64,000 nucleotides of DNA from Dechloromonas denitrificans. Its GTDB lineage: Bacteria > Pseudomonadota > Gammaproteobacteria > Burkholderiales > Rhodocyclaceae. Shown here one piece after another: positions 28,045 to 38,778 of this stretch (position 1 is the stretch's first letter; every line of letters begins with the position of its first letter). The stretch covers positions 3,169,001 through 3,233,000 of the forward strand of contig NZ_CP075187.1 of the NCBI RefSeq assembly GCF_020510665.1. The letters run 5' to 3'. The position numbers and the translations under genes are program-made. The notes under the pieces are model-generated. The model was not told the DNA's origin. It saw nothing but the letters and a program-made list of their open reading frames with translations, and searched no databases.

Positions 28045-28919
28045 TTGGCAGAGAGTTGATCGCCCTGGGTGAAGTACCAGGTGCGGGTGATTTCGAGAAC
28101 ATCAGTATCGCGCCGGATATCGGGCGGAAACGGCGAATAGGGTCCGGCCATCTGGACAATCCGCCGCGCCGCATCGTCGAGCATCTTGTGGCCGGACGAG
28201 CGATTGATGTCGATGCGGCCAATCTGGCCATCGGCATTGATTGACACGGTCAACACCAGCGAACCATACAATTTGCCGCGCGCCGCAGCCGGGTAGTTGA
28301 GCGTGCCGATGCGTTCGATTTTCTGCCGCCAGTCCTCGATGTACTGGGCAAAACGGTATTCCTCGGTACGCGCCCCGATGAATTTCTTGCGCGGCCGTTT
28401 GCTGTATTCGTCGGTACTCTTGCTGATTTCGCCTTCAAGACGGGCCATCGCCCGGGCCGATTCAGCCAGGTCGAGACCGCTGACCGTGGTCACCGGCGTA
28501 GGTTGGACATTGGTGTTTTCACCGGCCGAGATGCTCCGCGAACTACGCGTCTGGGTCAGTATCTTTTGCTGCAGCGCTTCAAGCTCGCGGACCCGCCGCT
28601 GCATTTGCTGCACATCGCTGCCCGTCACTTGCTGGTGCGTTGGCGGCAGCGGCGTCTTGGCCCGCCGGTTTTCGTCGGTATTGCCGCCGCCATCCAGATT
28701 CGACTGGGCCAGCGCCTGCGCGTCGGTCGGCTTGCGGGCCGATTTCGAATTGACCAGGATGATATCGAGCGCCTTTTCGCGCATCGAGTTCGACGCCTCG
28801 GGAAACTTGAAGTGCAGCGTCAGGACAAGCACATGCACCAGCATCGATATGCCGATCGCCAGCCAGAGCCGGCGACTGTCGGTTTGCATCAACTGCCAGT
28901 GCAATGCGACCGCCTTCAC
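28041..28919 (-). CDS. TonB-family energy transducer, GTG start
   Basis: 292 aa. One N-terminal membrane anchor (WLAIGISMLVHVLVLTLHF, ~18-36), then a long periplasmic linker rich in Gln/Arg/Thr with a coiled-coil-like stretch (QQMQRRVRELEALQQ), and a TonB C-terminal domain (YPAAARGKLYGSLVLTVSIN, IDINRSSGHKMLDDAARRIV). It probably links the proton motive force to outer-membrane receptors or acts as a TolA/TonB variant. No exbB/exbD are adjacent. The start GTG at 28919 overlaps the rnb stop; a later ATG (residue 11) is possible. Confidence 0.85.
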   Translation of the reverse strand: MKAVALHWQLMQTDSRRLWLAIGISMLVHVLVLTLHFKFPEASNSMREKALDIILVNSKSARKPTDAQALAQSNLDGGGNTDENRRAKTPLPPTHQQVTGSDVQQMQRRVRELEALQQKILTQTRSSRSISAGENTNVQPTPVTTVSGLDLAESARAMARLEGEISKSTDEYSKRPRKKFIGARTEEYRFAQYIEDWRQKIERIGTLNYPAAARGKLYGSLVLTVSINADGQIGRIDINRSSGHKMLDDAARRIVQMAGPYSPFPPDIRRDTDVLEITRTWYFTQGDQLSAK

Positions 28920-30826
28920 TGCGCGCTATCCTCCTCATCGGCAGCGGCCATGTCGGCTTCCGGCGCATCGAGCAGTGCGACAAAACGCCCGGCCACTTCC
29001 GGCGCCAGCAAATCTAGGCTCTCAATCGCCAGACGCACCCGACGCCCCGGTGCCAGATCGACCGGCAGCGACGGGACACGCAGCATCAAGGGCAGATGGT
29101 CGAGCTTGACCAGTTGCTCACGCCGCACCGTGGCATCAATTTCCGAAATGCCATGCTGTTGCAACCAGCGCAGACACCAATAACGCTCCATCAGACGCTG
29201 GAAGTCGGCGTAAGCCGCATAGGTGATTTCGAAATCGCGCATCGCACCAAACAACTCCGCCGATTTCTGCGCGAACGCCGGCGATTCACCCCTTAAACAG
29301 GCGATAAGTTGCCATTGATTGACCAGATCGCAATAACGCCGCAGCGGCGAGGTCATCCAGGCATATTGCGGTACGCCGAGGCCTTCGTGCGGCAAGGGCG
29401 AGGTCGTCATGCGCACCTTGCCCTGCGTCTGGGCACGGTACAGGCAGGCAACATTCTTCTCGGCAAGCAGGCCACCCCAGGTCGAGTTGGCGACGATCAT
29501 CAACTCGGCGACCAGCTTGTCGAGCGGGCTGCCGCGCTTGCGTTCGCTGATTTCAACGATGCACGCATCGGGGTCGGCCAGATCGCCTTCGATCCCGAAG
29601 TTGTAATCATTGTTGCCCTGCATCGCGGAAGGCTTGCCGCGCCGACCTTCGCAGGCATTGGCGAAATGCCAGAGATGGACCAGTTCATCCTTGAACGGCT
29701 GGTCGGGCAAAGGGCCGTTGATGGTTTCGGCGTTGAACCAGGGCTCGATCTCGTGGTGACGCAAGTTGGCGGCGATGTGCACCATTTCCAGCCGCGATTC
29801 GTGGCTGAGGATTTCCAGCGAGTCATTGACCGTCAGGTAAAGCGACACGGCCGGGCAATCGGCGCCACCGGCCAGCGTGTAGTTCTGGACCACGGCATCC
29901 GGCAGCATGGTGATCTTGTTGCCTGGCATGTACACCGTGGACAAACGGGCGCGAGCGATGCCGTCCAGCGGCGAACCGTGTTCGATGGCCAGCCCCGGTG
30001 CGGCAATGTGGATGCCGATGCGCGAACCGATGCCGGGCAGTTTGACGACCGACAGCGCATCGTCGATCTCGGTGGTGTTGGCATCGTCGATCGAGAAGGC
30101 ACGGACATCGGCACGCGGCAGATCGCGCGGCAACTTCGGCGCATCAAGCGGCGGGAAAGCCGTGCCCTTGGGGAACTGCTCATGCAGGAAGCGACGATAG
30201 TGCAGAAAATAGGCCGACTTGATGGCGCCGCATTTGAACAGCAGTTGCGGGGCAGTCAGGCCGGTTTCGGCACAGGCAGTCTCAAATGCCTTGGTTTCGG
30301 ATTTGTTGCGGTCCGGCGCATAAAGCAAAGCGTCGGTCATTGCCGCTATTTCCGGCGGCAGACGGAATTCCTTCAGCGAGGCAATCCAGCCTTCCATGGC
30401 GAGCGCTTGCTGACGCTTTTTTTCAAGACCGGCCAGAGCAGCTGCGAGAATGTCGGCAGGCGCCTTGCGGAAGCGGCCCTTACCTTTGCGATGGAAATAG
30501 ATGGGCGCTGCGTGCAGGGCAAGCAACACCGCCGCCGCTTCGACCGGGCTGGGTTCGTGGCCGTGGTAATCACGGGCAAAATCAAGAAACGAAAATTCGC
30601 CATCGTTGACACACTCCCAGAGAAAGTCCGCTTCAATTTCTTCAGCCAGCGGCGTTGCCTGCTCAAGCATGACTGCCGCCGATGGCTTTTCGAAACGCAA
30701 CAACACGGTTGCGGACTTGATTTTGCTGCGCTTGCCGGAGGGCATCTCGATCTGCAACGAGGTGTCGTTGTCAGCCATGATGACACCGGTCTTAAAGCCG
30801 CCGTCTTCTTCAAACAATACATTCAT
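28916..30826 (-). CDS. rnb: RNB-domain exoribonuclease (RNase II family)
   Basis: About 636 aa starting MNVLFEEDGGFKTG at 30826; the open frame begins earlier at 30898 but the extra 24 residues are not family-like. The RNB catalytic centre is visible: AFSIDDANTTEIDDALSV supplies the metal-binding Asp cluster. IHIAAPGLAIEHGSPLD, RKRGSPLDKLVAELMIVAN and YAWMTSPLRRYCDLVNQ follow. The protein differs from E. coli RNase II in its N-terminal region and matches the beta-proteobacterial RNB-like group. Degrades RNA 3'-5' in the cytoplasm. First gene of rnb-tonB-aroE-mtgA. Confidence 0.88.
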   Translation of the reverse strand: MNVLFEEDGGFKTGVIMADNDTSLQIEMPSGKRSKIKSATVLLRFEKPSAAVMLEQATPLAEEIEADFLWECVNDGEFSFLDFARDYHGHEPSPVEAAAVLLALHAAPIYFHRKGKGRFRKAPADILAAALAGLEKKRQQALAMEGWIASLKEFRLPPEIAAMTDALLYAPDRNKSETKAFETACAETGLTAPQLLFKCGAIKSAYFLHYRRFLHEQFPKGTAFPPLDAPKLPRDLPRADVRAFSIDDANTTEIDDALSVVKLPGIGSRIGIHIAAPGLAIEHGSPLDGIARARLSTVYMPGNKITMLPDAVVQNYTLAGGADCPAVSLYLTVNDSLEILSHESRLEMVHIAANLRHHEIEPWFNAETINGPLPDQPFKDELVHLWHFANACEGRRGKPSAMQGNNDYNFGIEGDLADPDACIVEISERKRGSPLDKLVAELMIVANSTWGGLLAEKNVACLYRAQTQGKVRMTTSPLPHEGLGVPQYAWMTSPLRRYCDLVNQWQLIACLRGESPAFAQKSAELFGAMRDFEITYAAYADFQRLMERYWCLRWLQQHGISEIDATVRREQLVKLDHLPLMLRVPSLPVDLAPGRRVRLAIESLDLLAPEVAGRFVALLDAPEADMAAADEEDSAQ

Positions 30827-30833
30827 CGGCGGA

Positions 30834-31415
30834 TTATAACCCAGCGTATTCAAGGATTTGCGGAATGAACTCGGGAAAGCGGGTGAAGCTGTGATCACCC
30901 CCGGGCAGGATGCTTTGGCGACAGCCGGCGTAAAATTTCACGGCCTGCCGGTAGTCCAGCACCTCGTCGCCGGTTTCAACCAGCAGCCAGTAGCGATCCA
31001 CTGTCGGCGGCCTGACTTGCGCACGCAATTCCTCGACATGCGCCTGACCAAAGACAAAACGCTCGCCGCTATGGAAATTGTGGTGCTCACCGACAAATTT
31101 GCCCAATTCCAGCCGGTCGACCGCAGCAGGGTTGATCAGCACGGCATTCAGCCTGTACCGCTCGGCCAGAAAATGGGCGTAATGCCCGCCGAGCGAACTG
31201 CCAACCAGGGTTACCGGGCCATCAGCCGCTTCGATCAGGCGCGACACGTCCGCCATGGCCTGCGCCGGAAAGGGCGACAACTGCGGACAGGCAAAGCGCC
31301 CGGCCAGACCGCGCGCAGCCATCGCCTCAGCCAGCAAACGCGATTTCCACGAGGCCGGCGACGAACAAAAGCCGTGCAGGTAAATAACCTGCGGACGACT
31401 TAATGCGCCGCCCAC
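30834..31415 (-). CDS. yqiA: YqiA/YcfP-family alpha/beta hydrolase (esterase)
   Basis: 193 aa. [16 protein letters not shown] supplies the oxyanion region, [17 protein letters not shown] the nucleophile Ser, [19 protein letters not shown] the family-specific segment, and [12 protein letters not shown] the catalytic His. YqiA of E. coli is an esterase of unknown natural substrate. It starts inside the end of uppP (16-bp overlap) and ends 7 bp before the rnb start, so it could be in the same transcript. Contains an exact copy of the 13-bp word (31116). Confidence 0.9.
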   Translation of the reverse strand: MGGALSRPQVIYLHGFCSSPASWKSRLLAEAMAARGLAGRFACPQLSPFPAQAMADVSRLIEAADGPVTLVGSSLGGHYAHFLAERYRLNAVLINPAAVDRLELGKFVGEHHNFHSGERFVFGQAHVEELRAQVRPPTVDRYWLLVETGDEVLDYRQAVKFYAGCRQSILPGGDHSFTRFPEFIPQILEYAGL

Positions 31416-32224
31416 TGCACCCAGCCGAAATGCGCGGTCGACAGCACGACAATGCCGAAAACGATGCGATACCAGGCGAATGGCGTGAAATCATGGCTGG
31501 AGATGAAGCGCAACAACCAGCGCACACACAGGAACGCCGAGACAAAAGCCGAGATGAATCCGACCGCCCACATGCCGACATCGTCGAAATTGAGCAGCGC
31601 CCGCTCCTTGTACAACTGGTAAGCCGTTGCCGCACCGATGGTCGGAATGGCCAGGAAGAAGGAAAACTCGGTCGCCGCCTTGCGCGACAAGCCGAACAGC
31701 AGGCCACCAATGATCGTCGCCCCTGAGCGCGAGGTACCGGGAATCAGCGCAAACGCCTGCGCGATGCCCATCTTCAGCGCATCGAGCAGACTCATTTCTT
31801 CAACCGTCTGAACGCGAATCGTGTGTTCGCGTTTTTCCGCCCAGAGGATGACGAATGCCCCAAGAATGAAGGTGCTGGCGACGGCAATCGGGTTGAACAA
31901 ATTGGCCTTGATCGCCTTGCCGAACAGCAAGCCGAGAATCGCCAGCGGCAAGAAGGCAACGAAGAGATTGAGAATGAATTTCTGAGCGGCTTTATCGCTC
32001 AACGCGCCGCGCGCCACGACCAGCAAACGCTGACGATACTCCCAGACGACCGCGAGAATCGCACCGAACTGTATGACAATTTCGAATAATTTGCCGCGAT
32101 CGTCGTTGAAATTGAGCAAATCGCCCGCCAGAATCAAATGACCGGTCGACGAGATCGGCAGAAATTCAGTCAGGCCCTCGACGATACCGAGGATGAGGGC
32201 TTTAAGCAGCAGAATCGGGTCCAT
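31400..32224 (-). CDS. uppP: Undecaprenyl-diphosphatase
   Basis: 274 aa; recycles undecaprenyl pyrophosphate for peptidoglycan and polysaccharide export. An integral membrane protein with about eight helices. The two active-site motifs are [17 protein letters not shown] (about 15-31) and the [10 protein letters not shown] box. The ATG at 32224 ([13 protein letters not shown]) matches the family start; the upstream codon at 32242 would add six residues. Confidence 0.95.
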   Translation of the reverse strand: MDPILLLKALILGIVEGLTEFLPISSTGHLILAGDLLNFNDDRGKLFEIVIQFGAILAVVWEYRQRLLVVARGALSDKAAQKFILNLFVAFLPLAILGLLFGKAIKANLFNPIAVASTFILGAFVILWAEKREHTIRVQTVEEMSLLDALKMGIAQAFALIPGTSRSGATIIGGLLFGLSRKAATEFSFFLAIPTIGAATAYQLYKERALLNFDDVGMWAVGFISAFVSAFLCVRWLLRFISSHDFTPFAWYRIVFGIVVLSTAHFGWVQWAAH

Positions 32225-32257
32225 GGAATGCAGCCAATACAAGAAGCCGGCATTCTA

Positions 32258-32497
32258 CTATCCCGGTCGGGTAGCCGCCTCCAGATTTGCCAGCCAGATC
32301 ATGGCTTGCTGGCGCGACTCGCCGCACATTTCCAGCGAAGGCTGCAAGCCGCCACAGCAGGAAGGCCGCTCGGGCCGGCCGAAAATCGTGCAGCGCAAAT
32401 CGTCATCCAGATTCGGACAGGGCTGTCCGGCGGGCTTGTTCAGCGAAGAGATGGAGGGTGCGATGCAACAGGCGCCACAGCCGGGACGACATTCCAT
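32258..32497 (-). CDS. YkgJ-family cysteine-cluster protein
   Basis: 79 aa with eight cysteines in the pattern [11 protein letters not shown] near the start, then [19 protein letters not shown] and MCGES. This is the UPF0153/YkgJ-type zinc- or iron-binding cluster; biochemical role unknown. The start at 32497 places the first Cys right at the N-terminus as in homologues; the frame is open to 32533. Lies 34 bp upstream of uppP on the same strand. Confidence 0.8.
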   Translation of the reverse strand: MECRPGCGACCIAPSISSLNKPAGQPCPNLDDDLRCTIFGRPERPSCCGGLQPSLEMCGESRQQAMIWLANLEAATRPG

Positions 32498-32564
32498 GCG
32501 TGAGCACCGAGAGTGAAAGACGGCGATTTTCACCGATTTTCACCCTCAAGCAGATCAATTCGGT

Positions 32565-33188
32565 TCAACGCTGCGCAATGGCGCGCTGATTCGACAGATA
32601 AATATTGTCGGCCGACAAAGCCTTGTGTTCGGCGACGGCCGCCAGCCATTGATCGGTACTGACCACGGCAGCAAAACCGGTATGCATCACGACCGTGAAA
32701 ACACGATGGATTTCCTCGGCCGTTGCCGAACCGATTGCGTTGGCATAAGGCAGCGAACCGGCGGCATCATGCAGCAATTCAACTTTCCAGCCGGCATGCG
32801 CCGCTTGGCGAACCGTCGAATCGTCACAGTTGTGCGTCATGTAGCCGACGATGCTCAAGGTATTGATCTGACGCTCGCGCAACCACGCCTCCAGATCGGT
32901 ACCGACGAAACAGCTGGCCAAGGATTTTTCAATCTGGTGATCGTGCGGTCGACCGGCGATTTCAGGGTGAATTTCCGCCCCCACACTTCCCCTGGCAAAA
33001 ACCGGCGCCCCCTCTGCCGCCAGATGCTGCACCACCACCACCGGAATCCCGGCGGCCTGCGCCACATCCATCGCCCGGCCAATATTCGGCAGTGAAATCC
33101 GGACATCGGGATACTCGATCCGCAAATTTCCGGTGAAATATTCATTTTGCACGTCGATGACGATGAGTGCGCGCTTGATTTGAGACAT
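32565..33188 (-). CDS. Isochorismatase-family cysteine hydrolase
   Basis: 207 aa with a complete catalytic triad: Asp12 in VIDVQNEYF, Lys88 in QIEKSLAS, and Cys121 in YMTHNCDDST. The family includes nicotinamidase, biuret or carbamoyl-type amidohydrolases and isochorismatase; the sequence does not settle the substrate. It is divergent from a GlxA-type regulator, which may control it, with a 10-bp inverted repeat in the gap. Confidence 0.88.
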   Translation of the reverse strand: MSQIKRALIVIDVQNEYFTGNLRIEYPDVRISLPNIGRAMDVAQAAGIPVVVVQHLAAEGAPVFARGSVGAEIHPEIAGRPHDHQIEKSLASCFVGTDLEAWLRERQINTLSIVGYMTHNCDDSTVRQAAHAGWKVELLHDAAGSLPYANAIGSATAEEIHRVFTVVMHTGFAAVVSTDQWLAAVAEHKALSADNIYLSNQRAIAQR

Positions 33189-33250
33189 GATCGTTTCCTT
33201 GTTGGCGTTGGGATGGTGCCATTATTCGCAGAACCTCAGCCGCCGGTAAG

Positions 33251-33285
33251 TGGCCCGATAGACAATTAGCGATAATATCGGGCCA
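33251..33285. promoter_or_regulatory. Inverted repeat between hydrolase and GlxA-type regulator (candidate operator)
   Basis: Perfect 10-bp arms TGGCCCGATA (33251-33260) and TATCGGGCCA (33276-33285), with a 15-bp AT-rich spacer containing gataat. The centre-to-centre distance of 25 bp suits binding of a dimer to successive helix turns. Confidence 0.5.
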
Positions 33286-33311
33286 ATTCTGTCGCATCGA
33301 GATTGAACCCA

Positions 33312-34262
33312 ATGCCCAAGCTGCGCATCGCCGTTGTCGCCTTCGAACGGATCAGCCCCTTCCACCTCTCTGTTCCCTGCGTCGTTTTCGGCGACTCCCA
33401 TCCGGGCGCCCCGTCATTCGAACTCACCGTCTGCGCCGTCGAACCGGGTAGCCTGAACACCACCGCCGGCTTCGCCATTCACGTCAATCACGGACTGGAA
33501 GCCCTGACCCGTGCCGACATCGTCATCATCCCAAGCTGGCGCGACCCGACCGAGACGCCGCCAACCGCATTACTCAGCGCACTGACTTCAGCGGCCCAGC
33601 GTGGCGCGACAATCGTCGGCCTATGCCTCGGCGCTTACGTGTTGGCTGCTGCCGGCCTGCTCGACGGACGTCGGGCAACAACCCACTGGGCCTATGCCGC
33701 AGATTTCGCCCGACGCTATCCGCTGACCCAAGTCGACGCCAATGTTCTATATATTGCCGACGACCGGATACTGACCTCGGCCGGAACCGCCGCCGGGATT
33801 GATTGTTGCCTGTACATGCTGCGCCAGGAATACGGGGCCGAAACGGCCAATAGCGTTGCTCGCCGCCTGGTTGTTCCACCCCACCGGCAAGGCGGACAGG
33901 CACAGTTCATCGAACAACCCGTCCCGGCCAGCGCCAACGACTCACGACTGGCCGAATTGCTCGACTGGGTGCGCACCAACCCGGCGCAAGCGCACACACT
34001 CGACAGCCTGGCCCAGCGCGCGCTGATGAGCCGTCGCACCTTTACCCGCCATTTCCGGCAACTCACCGGCAGCACCGTCAGCGCGTGGTTGCTCGGACAA
34101 CGTTTGGCATTGAGCCAGCGCCTGCTCGAAGGCACAGAGCACGATATCGAACAAATTGCTGATCTCGCCGGCTTCGCCTCGCCCGTCACCCTGCGCCACC
34201 ACTTTCGCAAAGCCTTCGGCGTTTCACCGAGCATCTGGCGGGAGACCTTCAACGGTAAATAA
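33312..34262 (+). CDS. GlxA-type transcriptional regulator (DJ-1/PfpI domain + AraC HTH)
   Basis: About 316 aa. The N-terminal DJ-1/PfpI-like domain (~1-190) includes GLCLGAYVLAAAGLLDGRRA, with the elbow Cys, and THWAYAADFARRYP. The C-terminal AraC-type DNA-binding domain (~215-310) shows two HTHs: LAQRALMSRRTFTRHFRQLTG and IADLAGFASPVTLRHHFRKAFG. I use ATG 33312; a TTG at 33303 would add three residues. Likely regulates the divergent cysteine hydrolase. Confidence 0.9.
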   Translation: MPKLRIAVVAFERISPFHLSVPCVVFGDSHPGAPSFELTVCAVEPGSLNTTAGFAIHVNHGLEALTRADIVIIPSWRDPTETPPTALLSALTSAAQRGATIVGLCLGAYVLAAAGLLDGRRATTHWAYAADFARRYPLTQVDANVLYIADDRILTSAGTAAGIDCCLYMLRQEYGAETANSVARRLVVPPHRQGGQAQFIEQPVPASANDSRLAELLDWVRTNPAQAHTLDSLAQRALMSRRTFTRHFRQLTGSTVSAWLLGQRLALSQRLLEGTEHDIEQIADLAGFASPVTLRHHFRKAFGVSPSIWRETFNGK

Positions 34263-34266
34263 ACAG

Positions 34267-34308
34267 CAAAATGCCAATACCACGGTCAACCATCCAGAAA
34301 TGGCATTT
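34267..34308. terminator. Possible terminator after the GlxA-type regulator
   Basis: Inverted repeat AAAATGCCA (34267-34275) / TGGCATTTT (34300-34308) with a 24-nt loop; the arms end in A and T runs on both strands. The loop is long, so strength is uncertain. Confidence 0.4.
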
Positions 34309-34404
34309 TCGACGAATACTTGAAATTCATTCAGTGCAGCCACTGTCGATGCTGGTTAGCTGTGCTATATATTCGCAATACCTATCCAGCAGGACGATTA
34401 GCCC

Positions 34405-35088
34405 ATGAGCACCCCAGAAAAAAAAGTCGTATTCGGCACCGAAGACATCCTGCTGAGCCTGTGCAATTCAGTGTCACGGGTTCTTACCGTCGCCACGCAA
34501 AGCCCCATCCATTTCTCCGGCATGGTCCAGCGCATCACCAAGACCTGCCTCAAGCCGGACATCGGCTGCTTCGTACTGTTCGACGGCGGCTTCTCGGGGC
34601 TGGTCGTCATCAACTTTTCATCGCAGGCGGCGATGGAACTGTACGAAAGCTACATGCTCAACATGGGCATGGCCAAGGATGAACTGGCCAGCTCGCACAC
34701 CGCGGACGAAGTGAGCAATGTGATGGGCGAACTGATGAACCAGATCGTCGGCGATTTCACCGGCAAGGTTGCCCGCGAACTGCAAACCCAGATCACGCAA
34801 AACCAGCCCAAGATGCTGGTCCTCAACAAGCAGGTCATGCTCAGCGTCGACACCAACCTCGACAAGCCGGAAGCCCGTCGCGTCACTTTCCACACCGGGC
34901 GCAACAATATTTTCTATCTCGAAATGGCAATCGATGGCACCGAATTCATCAAGCTGTTCGACTTCGAAGCCAGCGATGCGCCTGATCCCGACGAATTGAT
35001 TGCCCAAGCCGCCATGCCGGCCCAAGCCACAGCACAAGCCACTGAATCCAGCGAGCACGACGATTTGCTGAAATCGCTCGGGATGTAG
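34405..35088 (+). CDS. DUF3334 family protein, CheX-like
   Basis: A 227-aa cytoplasmic protein, start MSTPEKKVVFGTEDILLSLC. It contains DIGCFVLFDGGFSGLVVINF and DEVSNVMGELMNQIVGDFTGK, a stretch resembling the E-x2-N helix of CheX/CheC/FliY phosphatases, here E-L-M-N. The family is conserved in gamma- and betaproteobacteria; I know of no confirmed function. A CheY-type phosphatase role is an inference from the motif. Its own terminator was interrupted by the downstream insertion sequence. Confidence 0.72.
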   Translation: MSTPEKKVVFGTEDILLSLCNSVSRVLTVATQSPIHFSGMVQRITKTCLKPDIGCFVLFDGGFSGLVVINFSSQAAMELYESYMLNMGMAKDELASSHTADEVSNVMGELMNQIVGDFTGKVARELQTQITQNQPKMLVLNKQVMLSVDTNLDKPEARRVTFHTGRNNIFYLEMAIDGTEFIKLFDFEASDAPDPDELIAQAAMPAQATAQATESSEHDDLLKSLGM

Positions 35089-35118
35089 TTGGCAAAAATC
35101 CGGAACAAATAAAAAGGC

Positions 35119-35130
35119 GGCCAAATGGCC
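35119..35130. repeat. Left 12-bp target-site duplication of the IS4-type element
   Basis: ggccaaatggcc at 35119-35130 is repeated at 36544-36555, directly flanking the element. Joining the flanks without the element rebuilds a perfect hairpin: a 12-bp stem aaaaaggcggcc / ggccgccttttt around loop aaat. Confidence 0.9.
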
Positions 35131-35132
35131 CA

Positions 35133-35162
35133 ATGCCGTTCACTTAGGTGAGCGGCATTTTT
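35133..35162 (+). terminator. Intrinsic terminator formed by the left end of the IS
   Basis: atgccg / cggcat (35133-35138 / 35153-35158), extended by tcac / gtga around loop ttag, is followed by TTTTTC. It reads from the DUF3334 side into the IS, so it can replace the terminator the insertion destroyed and also shield the transposase from outside transcription. Confidence 0.65.
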
Positions 35163-35210
35163 CATTTTGGGGCTTGTGGACAGTTCGCCGAATGGTTAAC
35201 GTGGCGAACG

Positions 35211-36530
35211 ATGTTGTCCAGCCAGCTCTCCATTACGACAGATGTCATGCCGACGATCGGATTCGATCGTCTGGCGGCTCATTTGCCGTATGAGTGGATT
35301 GAGCAGGCGCTCAGCGCGCATGGGGTGGCGAGTGTTCGCCGCCGTCGTTTGCCGGCGGAGCAAGTGGTCTGGCTGGTGATCGCCCTGGCGTTGTTTCGTC
35401 GCCAGTCGATGGAAGAAGTACTCAGCACCCTGGATCTGGCCTTGCCCGACACCCGAATCGAGGCGGTCTGCAAGAGTGCGATCACGCAGGCGCGGGCTCG
35501 CCTTGGCCAAGCCCCGCTGCAATGGTTGTTCGAGCAAACGGCCCAAGCCTGGTGCGCACAGGAGAAGGTCGCGAATCAGTGGAAGGGACTTTCGCTATGG
35601 GCGGTCGATGGCACCACCTTTCGGGTGCCGGACAGCCCCGAGAACCGCGAATTCTTTGGTGCCCAACGCTACGCCAGCGGCAAAGTGGCCTCCTATCCTC
35701 AGGTGCGTGCCGTCAGCCTGACGGCACTGCCCACCCATCTGGTCTCGGCCATCGAGTTTGGCCAATACGGCCAGAACGAAATGCTTTACGCCAAGGCGCT
35801 GATCGGTCGGATCGAGGACCATTCCCTGACCGTCTTCGACAAGGGCTTTGTTTCTGCGGAAATATTGTTGGGCTTGAGTGCTGCGGGCACCGAGCGGCAT
35901 TACCTGATCCCCGCCAAGTCCAACACGCAATACGAAGTCCTGTCGGGAACGCCCGAGGATTGTCGGGTTCGTTTGCGTATATCTCCTCAAGCGCGCGTCA
36001 AGGTCCCTGATCTGCCCGAGGCCTGGGAGGCCCGTGCCATTCGAGTCGAGTCGGCCAATGGTCAAAGCCGGGTACTGCTGACCTCATTGTTCGATCGCCG
36101 CCGCATCAAAGCGCAGGATCTGGCGGACTGCTATCGCCGGCGCTGGGAAATTGAAACCAGCTACCGCGAGCTCAAGCAATCGATGCTGGGCGAAGCGCTG
36201 ACCTTGCGCTCGCGTTTGCCCGAAGGGGTCAATCAGGAAATCTGGGGGGCCTTAATTGCCTACAACCTGATCAGACTTGAAATCGCCAAGGCGGCCACTG
36301 AAGCGCGCGTCGCTCCGACCGATCTGAGCTTCCTGCGCGCACTGCACATCATCCAGCACGAACTGATCTGGGCGGCGGGAATGAGTCCGGGGAAACTGCC
36401 GTCCCATCTGGCGCGCCTGCGTTTGCAGTTGCAGATGGCTATCGTGGAAAAACGACGGGGGCGAAAATGCCCCCGTGTCGTCAAAGCCAGACCGGCTCGT
36501 TACGCCGTTCGTCACCTAAAAGAGCCTTAA
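35211..36530 (+). CDS. IS4-family transposase
   Basis: About 439 aa from ATG 35211 (MLSSQLSITTDVMP); the frame is open to 35148, inside the terminal repeat region. DDE catalytic residues: Asp in LWAVDGTTFRVPDS, Asp in LTVFDKGFVSAEIL, Glu in YRRRWEIETSYRELKQSM, the IS4 Y-(2)-R-(3)-E-(6)-K signature. An N-terminal DUF4372-like or IS4 N-terminal region (PTIGFDRLAAHLPYEWIEQAL) precedes it. The gene has no frameshift or stop, so the element may be active. Confidence 0.93.
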   Translation: MLSSQLSITTDVMPTIGFDRLAAHLPYEWIEQALSAHGVASVRRRRLPAEQVVWLVIALALFRRQSMEEVLSTLDLALPDTRIEAVCKSAITQARARLGQAPLQWLFEQTAQAWCAQEKVANQWKGLSLWAVDGTTFRVPDSPENREFFGAQRYASGKVASYPQVRAVSLTALPTHLVSAIEFGQYGQNEMLYAKALIGRIEDHSLTVFDKGFVSAEILLGLSAAGTERHYLIPAKSNTQYEVLSGTPEDCRVRLRISPQARVKVPDLPEAWEARAIRVESANGQSRVLLTSLFDRRRIKAQDLADCYRRRWEIETSYRELKQSMLGEALTLRSRLPEGVNQEIWGALIAYNLIRLEIAKAATEARVAPTDLSFLRALHIIQHELIWAAGMSPGKLPSHLARLRLQLQMAIVEKRRGRKCPRVVKARPARYAVRHLKEP

Positions 36531-36543
36531 CTGAACTGCATTA

Positions 36544-36555
36544 GGCCAAATGGCC
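36544..36555. repeat. Right 12-bp target-site duplication of the IS4-type element
   Basis: ggccaaatggcc, identical to 35119-35130; the following gcctttttc is the remaining half of the split terminator. Confidence 0.9.
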
Positions 36556-36580
36556 GCCTTTTTCATTCGGGATGTTGCAC

Positions 36581-38687
<2,107 letters not shown>

Positions 38688-38691
<4 letters not shown>

Positions 38692-38708
38692 GGAATGACA
38701 TTCCTTGC
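38688..38708. promoter_or_regulatory. 21-bp palindrome between thiC and carbonic anhydrase genes
   Basis: Perfect 9-bp arms GCAAGGAAT (38688-38696) and ATTCCTTGC (38700-38708) around GAC. It overlaps the predicted thiC -35 box and lies 70 bp upstream of the carbonic anhydrase ATG, so it could be an operator for either or both. No T-run follows, so it is unlikely to be a terminator. Confidence 0.5.
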
Positions 38709-38778
38709 TCAAGATTTCTCAATTTTGACCGAAATATCCATGGCAAGCCAAAAAGAAACAAAATCAAAGGGGTTAAAC

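Larger units (their letters stand above)
35131..36543 (+). mobile_element. IS4-family insertion sequence, 1413 bp, complete
   Basis: The ends carry imperfect inverted repeats: left CAATGCCGTTCACTTAGG, right (reverse complement) TAATGCAGTTCAGTTAAG, matching at 14 of 18 positions and close to the ends of IS4 itself. Flanked by a 12-bp target duplication, within the IS4 range. A single intact transposase gene fills it. The length is close to IS4 (1426 bp). Insertion is between convergent DUF3334 and thiC genes and appears non-disruptive to coding. Confidence 0.9.
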
